NCBI GenBank assembly: GCA_902785645.1
Contig: CACZZG010000006.1
Span: forward strand, 1 to 39,425
DNA from: an uncultured Erysipelotrichaceae bacterium
GTDB lineage: Bacteria; Bacillota_I; Bacilli_A; RFN20; CAG-826
Reading direction: 5' to 3'
DNA: 39,425 nt
Positions 33,348 to 39,425 of the stretch are shown here, piece by piece (the first letter of the stretch is position 1; each line of letters starts with the position of its first letter). Both the position numbers and the translations under genes were made by a program. A model generated the notes under the pieces. The model did no database searches. It saw nothing but the letters and a program-made list of their open reading frames with translations, and was not told the origin of the DNA.

Positions 33348-33729
33348 TGTGTTCAATAAAAAATCTAGATACTTTGTGATACTTGTTAAATAGATCAAAT
33401 CTCACATCGATTGAGATTTCAAAAGCTGAGCAATAATTTGATTTACAATACGTGTAATTATCTTGATTATAGTAATAGATTTGGAATGAGTAGGATTTGG
33501 AATAAGGTTTAATACTATTCTCAAAATAGTAGGTTAGGTTAAAATTGAGTTGTTTCTTATCGAAATAAGGACGAAATTCATTATTGTTTTGAACAAGCGG
33601 AATACTTGTTTCAATTACAGATAATGGGATATTAGTAAAAGCACGGTTAACGGAAATAATGCGATAAGATAAAGAGAATAAATAAAAGGAAGAAATTGCT
33701 AAAGCTAGACACATAATAATGTTACTCAT
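33340..33729 (-). CDS. Small membrane-anchored protein with cysteine pair, pseudopilin-like
   Basis: 129 aa. One N-terminal helix (NIIMCLALAISSFYLFSLSYRI), then an extracytoplasmic domain rich in Tyr, Asn and Phe with YCKSNYC (cysteines four residues apart) that could form a disulfide. The family is not recognised. It overlaps the upstream secreted-protein gene by 8 bp. Its position before the ATPase suggests a minor pilin or assembly factor. Confidence 0.6.
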   Translation of the reverse strand: MSNIIMCLALAISSFYLFSLSYRIISVNRAFTNIPLSVIETSIPLVQNNNEFRPYFDKKQLNFNLTYYFENSIKPYSKSYSFQIYYYNQDNYTYCKSNYCSAFEISIDVRFDLFNKYHKVSRFFIEHNG

Positions 33730-34717
33730 TAACTAATTCTCCTTTCACGCAGTATTCGCTATTAGAGCAATCTCCAATTAACGTACGATTAGTCAAATAT
33801 CTCATGTCCCAAGAAAAACTCGTTTTGCCATAGCCAAAGGAATCAAAATGGAGTGTGAAAATTTGATCTATTAACTGTTCACTTTTATTAAGAGGAAAAT
33901 AGAAATATCTTGTTTTTATAAAACCTTTAATTGGCCTAAAAGACATTTGTAAAGTTTGAGAATTAACGAACATTTGCCACGAAAATTCAAATTTTATAAG
34001 GTTATTTACCATTTTTGCGACAATTGGAATATCAAAATATGGAACCTGTTCATTATTATCTAAATATGGAAAAATGCGATAGTAATCATAGAAGCGAATA
34101 TACCCTGTTTGATCGACATAATCATACATCGATGCATACATCATAGATAGGTCATCAATATTCAAGCGATAATAATAATCAACATTGATATAATCAGGAA
34201 AGTTTAAAAACATAAATCTCTCCGAAAATGAATGCGGATAATAATCAGGATCGATGATTATATCATGAAGTTCGTAATAATCATTCGTATAATCTTTTGG
34301 ATCAATTGTTTCATGCCTGATAGGCGATAGATTAAACATATATTCTTGATGGACATTTTTGTCATAATCCATGAAAAGAATTCTCACATTGATGCCATCG
34401 CCATAAAGAACGTCATGAAGTGGAAGTTTGAAGGTTAAGTCATATTGTATGTCTTTTACCACTCCATGCCAAGGGGTCATAAAGGCACTATAGGGTGAAC
34501 CATCGCGATAATTGAAATAGACAATTTCTCTTAACATGTCAAAATCTTCGTGGGGTGTCACCACTCCCTTTAATTGATAATCATTATCTCCTTCAATAAA
34601 GGGGCCAATAATAGGAAAATTGGCTTCGATCTTTGGACCATTATACCTATTGGTTTGATTACTTAATAAAGGTGTTATTAAAGATAAGACCAATAGCAAA
34701 AGTGAATGATTACTCAT
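33722..34717 (-). CDS. Secreted protein of the Tad-like operon
   Basis: 331 aa with an N-terminal signal peptide (SLLLLVLSLITPLLS). The mature part is rich in Tyr, Asp and Phe, beta-like, and ends in GDCSNSEYCVKG, a cysteine pair resembling that in the next gene's product. No lipobox, and no obvious membrane anchor at the C-terminus. Function unknown; probably exported and part of, or carried by, the pilus-like machine. Overlaps the preceding and following genes by 8 bp. Confidence 0.65.
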   Translation of the reverse strand: MSNHSLLLLVLSLITPLLSNQTNRYNGPKIEANFPIIGPFIEGDNDYQLKGVVTPHEDFDMLREIVYFNYRDGSPYSAFMTPWHGVVKDIQYDLTFKLPLHDVLYGDGINVRILFMDYDKNVHQEYMFNLSPIRHETIDPKDYTNDYYELHDIIIDPDYYPHSFSERFMFLNFPDYINVDYYYRLNIDDLSMMYASMYDYVDQTGYIRFYDYYRIFPYLDNNEQVPYFDIPIVAKMVNNLIKFEFSWQMFVNSQTLQMSFRPIKGFIKTRYFYFPLNKSEQLIDQIFTLHFDSFGYGKTSFSWDMRYLTNRTLIGDCSNSEYCVKGELVNE

Positions 34718-35003
34718 TTATAAACGCCTCCTTAAAATCATTCATGCTTTTGCTTCTTAAACGATAATATGTAGCTTTCGAATAAATAGACGTCCACCAG
34801 AAAGGATAATCTTCATAAAAGAAATCGTTATTAATTACCTTCTTTTCGGTTTCATTTAAAGATTCAAAAGCGGTATTAACTCGTTTAATAAAGTCTTTTG
34901 CCCTATCACTATCATCTTTTAAGGCTTGAAAATATAGTTCAGATATTCTCGCCAAAAGCGAACTAAGCGATAAAGAGTTAACATCAATATCAAATGATTT
35001 CAT
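34710..35003 (-). CDS. Small helical protein, first gene of the Tad-like operon
   Basis: 97 aa, soluble and mostly helical. The second half, SLNETEKKVINNDFFYEDYPFWW then SIYSKATYYRLRSKSMNDFKEAF, recalls the region-4-like helix-turn-helix of small sigma-like or ArpU-like regulators (a Y-S-K-x-T-Y-Y-R-L-R recognition helix), so it may control the operon. This is inference from pattern only. Strong TAGGAGGAAAT ribosome site. Confidence 0.6.
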   Translation of the reverse strand: MKSFDIDVNSLSLSSLLARISELYFQALKDDSDRAKDFIKRVNTAFESLNETEKKVINNDFFYEDYPFWWTSIYSKATYYRLRSKSMNDFKEAFINE

Positions 35004-35101
35004 TATTTCCTCCTACCAACTAATAGGGAAATAACTTCAAAATTTTGTCACATTTTTTTATTTATACTTTTTATTTTCTACGAAAATAGATTGCATAAAA
35101 A

Positions 35102-35127
35102 AATCTACCGGAGTGATCCGATAGATT
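35102..35127 (-). terminator. Intrinsic terminator of enolase
   Basis: On the minus strand an 11-bp stem, AATCTATCGGA with TCCGGTAGATT (one G-T pair), loop TCAC, then seven T. Confidence 0.95.
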
Positions 35128-35147
35128 ATTTATATTGATAGGAGAAA

Positions 35148-36458
<1,311 letters not shown>

Positions 36459-36474
36459 TTATAGACCATTACAT

Positions 36475-36502
36475 ATTATACTAAATTAACTATAAAAGTT
36501 AA
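36475..36502 (-). promoter_or_regulatory. Enolase promoter
   Basis: Minus-strand -35 TTAACT (36497-36502) and perfect -10 TATAAT (36475-36480), spacing 16, about 29 bases before the ATG. The ribosome site lies between. Confidence 0.65.
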
Positions 36503-36533
36503 CTAAAATAATAGAAGTGAAACAATTTCTAAC

Positions 36534-36561
36534 TTTACTAAAATAAGATTTTTTTTATAAT
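36534..36561 (+). promoter_or_regulatory. Promoter of the guanylate kinase-like gene, leaderless type
   Basis: -35 TTTACT (36534-36539), 16-base spacer, perfect TATAAT (36556-36561), then six bases to ATG 36568. There is no ribosome site, so transcription would begin at the start codon. Confidence 0.6.
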
Positions 36562-36567
36562 AGGGTT

Positions 36568-37116
36568 ATGATTGTACTAGCTGGAGCAAGCGCGAGCGGA
36601 AAAACAGAAGTTGCTAAAGAATTAGCGAAGAAATATGGAATTACTAAAGTAATTACCACCACTACAAGAAAGATGCGTGTTGGTGAAACAAATGGTAAGG
36701 ATTATTTCTTTGTGAGCAAAGAGAAATTCGAGCTCATGCTTCAAGAAGGACGTTTTGTAGAACACACTTTGTATAATGAGAATCTCTATGGTTCCACTAA
36801 AGACCAAATCATGCCAAATAGATGCGTCGTTATCGATCCAGCGGGATTACGTGCCTATATCGCGCTTAATGACCCCACCATTGTTACCTTCTTCTTGGAC
36901 AGCAACGAAGAAACAAGATTTAAAAGAATGCTCCTTAGAGGAGACAAAGAAGAAGATGCCAAAAAACGTGTCACTCATGACCGTTTAGCCTTTAGACCAG
37001 AAAACATCGCTGATGTTGACTTCCACATCAATTCTGAAACCCATTCAGTGGAAGAAGTCACTGATGATGTATATAACAAATATATTGAAACTCTAAAGAA
37101 AAGAGGATTGAAGTAA
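36568..37116 (+). CDS. Guanylate kinase-like P-loop kinase
   Basis: 182-aa nucleoside monophosphate kinase-like protein. P-loop GASASGKT at 6-13, the guanylate kinase signature TTTTRKMRVGETNGKDYFF (SxTTRxPRxGExxGxDYxF type), YGSTKDQI, and a lid with arginines RFKRMLLRGDKEEDAKKR. It could be the housekeeping Gmk or a paralog; the canonical VVIDPAG stretch differs from the usual DIDVQG. No other gmk is in the window to compare. The transcript may lack a leader. Followed by a terminator. Confidence 0.82.
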   Translation: MIVLAGASASGKTEVAKELAKKYGITKVITTTTRKMRVGETNGKDYFFVSKEKFELMLQEGRFVEHTLYNENLYGSTKDQIMPNRCVVIDPAGLRAYIALNDPTIVTFFLDSNEETRFKRMLLRGDKEEDAKKRVTHDRLAFRPENIADVDFHINSETHSVEEVTDDVYNKYIETLKKRGLK

Positions 37117-37130
37117 GCAGTTAACTGCTT
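37115..37130 (+). terminator. Terminator of the guanylate kinase-like gene
   Basis: AAGCAG, TTAA, CTGCTT, then ATTTTTTT. The stem begins inside the stop codon. Confidence 0.85.
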
Positions 37131-37136
37131 ATTTTT

Positions 37137-38411
37137 TTATTCTTCATCCTCTTCTGGAATTTTAGTAATTAACATCTTTTCCACGGTATATTCATCCGCT
37201 TCTAAGATTCTAAAGTGATAATGAGAGAAATCAAACTCATCATCTTTTTTCGCGAATCTATCAAGTACATCCTGACAGAAACCACCTGCGGTTGAATAGT
37301 CTGTATCATATTCATCAAGATCTAAACCTAATAGTTCAAAGAAATCATCAATATTCATTGAACCATCAACAATATAAGAGCCTTCTTTAGTGATGATATA
37401 TTCTTCTTCCACTTCATCAGTCTCATCAAAGATGTCGCCGACAATTTCTTCTAAGACGTCTTCCATAGTGATAATACCTTCGGTACCACCATACTCATCA
37501 ATAACAACCGCAACATGAATTCTCGATTGTTTAAATTCTTTTAATAAATCTAGTATTTGGTGATTTCTAGGAATGATAAGAGGTTTATACATCAAAGCCT
37601 TAACATCAACCTTTTCGTGTTTGAATAAGGCTTTAGCAACTGATTTGATTGGTAAAATACCAATAATGTTATCAATTGTGTCTTGATAAACAGGAATACG
37701 AGAATGCTTAAAGATTTCTCCTTCTTCGATAATCTCATCAATATTATCTTCGATATCAATCGCAAAGACATCGACACGTGGAGTCATAATTTCGTATGCC
37801 TGGATATCGTTTAAATCAATCGCGTTTCTGACGATTTCCGCACCATTTTCTTCTAAGTCACCAGACTCTTCGATTTCATCAACCATTTCATTTAAGACGT
37901 CTTCATCGATGACATCTTCTTCTTTGGATTTCTTTTTGAAAAGTTTAGCAATAAGTTCAAAGAACTTAGAAATTGGCCAAACAAAGATAAAGAATAAGAT
38001 TTCAAAGAATCTCACTGGATAAGCAAAACTTAATGCGAATTTATAATTAAATCTTTTAGCGAATGCCTTAGGCAAGAATTCACAGAATATGATAATTACC
38101 ACAGTCATAATGATTGTCGATAATGTTGTCGCATATGTCGCACCATATTGTTTTTCATAATATACTGCAATAGCAGCCACTAAAGATGAAGCTAAAACAT
38201 TAACGACATTATTCGAGAATAATATTGTTGCAATAGAGAACTCATATTTCTTAGCTAAAGACAAAGCTAATTTCGCTCTTCTACTACCTTTATCCGCGGC
38301 TTTTTGTAATTTATTTTGATCAACTAATGAATACACCAAATCAGCAGCGGAAAAGAAAGCACTAAAGATGCCGCACACGCCAATAATGATCCAATACCAC
38401 CAGTACTGCAT
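37137..38411 (-). CDS. CNNM/CorC-type transporter with DUF21, CBS pair and CorC domain
   Basis: 424 aa. Four membrane segments in a DUF21 domain (1-about 160), an acidic linker (DVIDEDVLNEMVDEIEESGDL), a CBS pair at about 205-330 (IMTPRVDVFAID, then GIITMEDVLEEIVGDIFDE) and a C-terminal CorC/HlyC domain with GGFCQDVL. Family members are linked to magnesium efflux or haemolysin-like roles; substrate is not certain. The ATG overlaps the stop of the upstream paralog (TAATG). Likely magnesium or cobalt export. Confidence 0.88.
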   Translation of the reverse strand: MQYWWYWIIIGVCGIFSAFFSAADLVYSLVDQNKLQKAADKGSRRAKLALSLAKKYEFSIATILFSNNVVNVLASSLVAAIAVYYEKQYGATYATTLSTIIMTVVIIIFCEFLPKAFAKRFNYKFALSFAYPVRFFEILFFIFVWPISKFFELIAKLFKKKSKEEDVIDEDVLNEMVDEIEESGDLEENGAEIVRNAIDLNDIQAYEIMTPRVDVFAIDIEDNIDEIIEEGEIFKHSRIPVYQDTIDNIIGILPIKSVAKALFKHEKVDVKALMYKPLIIPRNHQILDLLKEFKQSRIHVAVVIDEYGGTEGIITMEDVLEEIVGDIFDETDEVEEEYIITKEGSYIVDGSMNIDDFFELLGLDLDEYDTDYSTAGGFCQDVLDRFAKKDDEFDFSHYHFRILEADEYTVEKMLITKIPEEDEE

Positions 38412-39425
38412 TATGCCTTCCTCGCTTTCAAGGCGTTAGGTTCACTAATACCTTCAACGATTTCTTCTAAGACGTCTTCCATAGTTACCATACCAATGAC
38501 TTTCTTGTCTTTGTTACGGACAATCGCTAAATGGCTATGGTGTTTTTTGAAACCATTAAAAAGATCATCAATCATAATTTTGCTGGAGACAAAATATGGT
38601 TTTTGAAGCATCTTTCTTATTGGTGTATTTGGATTATCAATATATTGTTTTATATAGGTTTTTATCAGCAAAACACCGATAAAATTATCAAATTCCTTCT
38701 CATATATCGGTATTCTTGAATAATTTGTTTCTAATAAGATTTGCTGTAATTTTTCATGAGTTAAACCGCGAATATCTAACGCAAACATCTTTTCTCTTGG
38801 AGTCAAAACTTCTTTGACGTTTGTGTCCTCAAACTCTAATGCAGATTGAATAATATCGCCTTGTTCTTCCTCTAGGATACCTTCATCTGTAGTTTGTTCA
38901 ACGATAGTTTCAAAGTCTTCTTCGGTAAACTCTTCATCCTGACTAGTCTTAAAGATTTTATCGATGAGTTTAGCGAACATCTCAAAGATAATAGAGATAG
39001 GAGTCAAGATGATAAGAATAATATATAAAGGCCAGGCAAATATCATAGATATAGTATCTGGAATTTTTCTCGCGATAGTTTTAGGTAAAATATCACCTAA
39101 GATATAGATGACAAAAGTCACGGCGATAGATGAAATGAGCGGGACATAAGGATCGAGTTCTGGTTTACCCACAAAAGCACTATAAAACATCACGGTAGCA
39201 ACCGTAGACATGACGATTGCTGAGACGTTATGTGTGACTAATACTGTAGATATTGTTCGATCATAATGATCGCATATTTTTAATAATATCTTCGCGGTTT
39301 TTTTGCCATCATCTGCTTTAACTTGAAGTTTAAAGCGATTGACTAAACCAATGGCGGTCTCACAGGTTGAAGAAAAGAAACTGATAACGATACAAATTCC
39401 AATTATCAACCACGATATAGGATCA
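38411..39425 (-). CDS. CNNM/CorC-type paralog, no CorC domain, cut by the window edge
   Basis: At least 338 aa in frame to the right edge; the true start is outside. A TTG at 39409 is an internal codon: the frame stays open to the edge and aligns with the first residues of the neighbouring paralog. DUF21 membrane domain (ICIVISFFSSTCETA, then PKTIARKIP), then a CBS pair ending MVTMEDVLEEIVEGI. The chain stops 15 residues after the CBS pair, so the CorC/HlyC domain of its neighbour is absent. The pair is coupled, suggesting they act together. Confidence 0.85.
   Translation of the reverse strand, partial: DPISWLIIGICIVISFFSSTCETAIGLVNRFKLQVKADDGKKTAKILLKICDHYDRTISTVLVTHNVSAIVMSTVATVMFYSAFVGKPELDPYVPLISSIAVTFVIYILGDILPKTIARKIPDTISMIFAWPLYIILIILTPISIIFEMFAKLIDKIFKTSQDEEFTEEDFETIVEQTTDEGILEEEQGDIIQSALEFEDTNVKEVLTPREKMFALDIRGLTHEKLQQILLETNYSRIPIYEKEFDNFIGVLLIKTYIKQYIDNPNTPIRKMLQKPYFVSSKIMIDDLFNGFKKHHSHLAIVRNKDKKVIGMVTMEDVLEEIVEGISEPNALKARKA

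Noticed and set aside
32292-33398. TTG at 33398 as start of the secretion ATPase
   Set aside because: It adds 17 residues inside the preceding gene; ATG 33347 overlaps the upstream stop and fits the coupling seen across the operon.

Overview
The window is a 39.4 kb stretch of AT-rich bacterial chromosome. Nearly every gene reads as single-membrane Firmicutes/Tenericutes: strong GGAGG-type ribosome sites, lipoprotein signal peptides, a DegV protein, and ThyA, enolase and CorC-type proteins of that kind. I infer a host-associated member of the Bacilli near the Mollicutes (RF39-, Erysipelotrichales- or Acholeplasma-like). TGA is used as a stop (for example by tcdA) and the only Trp tRNA has anticodon CCA, so the genetic code is standard, unlike Mycoplasma. 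I see no CRISPR array, rRNA, insertion sequence or prophage.

Layout. 1-5.6 kb, minus strand: tRNA-His, M18 aminopeptidase, L-serine dehydratase, PlsC, DegV and a PAP2 phosphatase. 5.6-11.5 kb: an orphan tryptophan synthase beta chain fused to a DNA-binding-like head, a coupled trio (cation efflux, tcdA, PHP phosphatase), gpmA on the plus strand, and a putative heavy-metal exporter. 11.5-17.2 kb: ABC exporter plus DUF4097 lipoprotein, SDR enzyme and queuosine-precursor transporter, then folA and thyA. 17.4-24.8 kb: an accessory-looking stretch with two paralogous lipase-like lipoproteins, a small lipoprotein, an orphan XdhC, and a large membrane protein with an XRE-type DNA-binding head. 24.9-25.9 kb: the least explained part. 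A structured RNA with a terminator-like end and a hairpin covering the ribosome site precedes a small unrecognised gene; behind that lie a 16-bp terminator, another structured segment and tRNA-Trp. 26-30 kb: YqeY, hydrolases, NUDIX, LicD, tRNA-Glu, tRNA-Asn and acyl carrier protein. 30.4-35.0 kb: a compact Tad/type II secretion-like operon with an ATPase, two membrane-platform proteins, several tiny pseudopilin-like proteins and a secreted protein. 35.1-39.4 kb: enolase, a guanylate kinase-like protein and two CBS-domain membrane proteins, one cut by the window edge.

The most notable themes are the structured RNA/small-gene unit, the minimal Tad-like machine with divergent subunits, the HTH-TrpB fusion, the membrane-spanning XRE regulator beside secreted lipases, and a repeated gene-start pattern in which a -10 box lies six bases before the ATG with no ribosome site, which suggests leaderless mRNAs. 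No homology search or folding program was run; functions come from recognised motifs, and structures were paired by eye.
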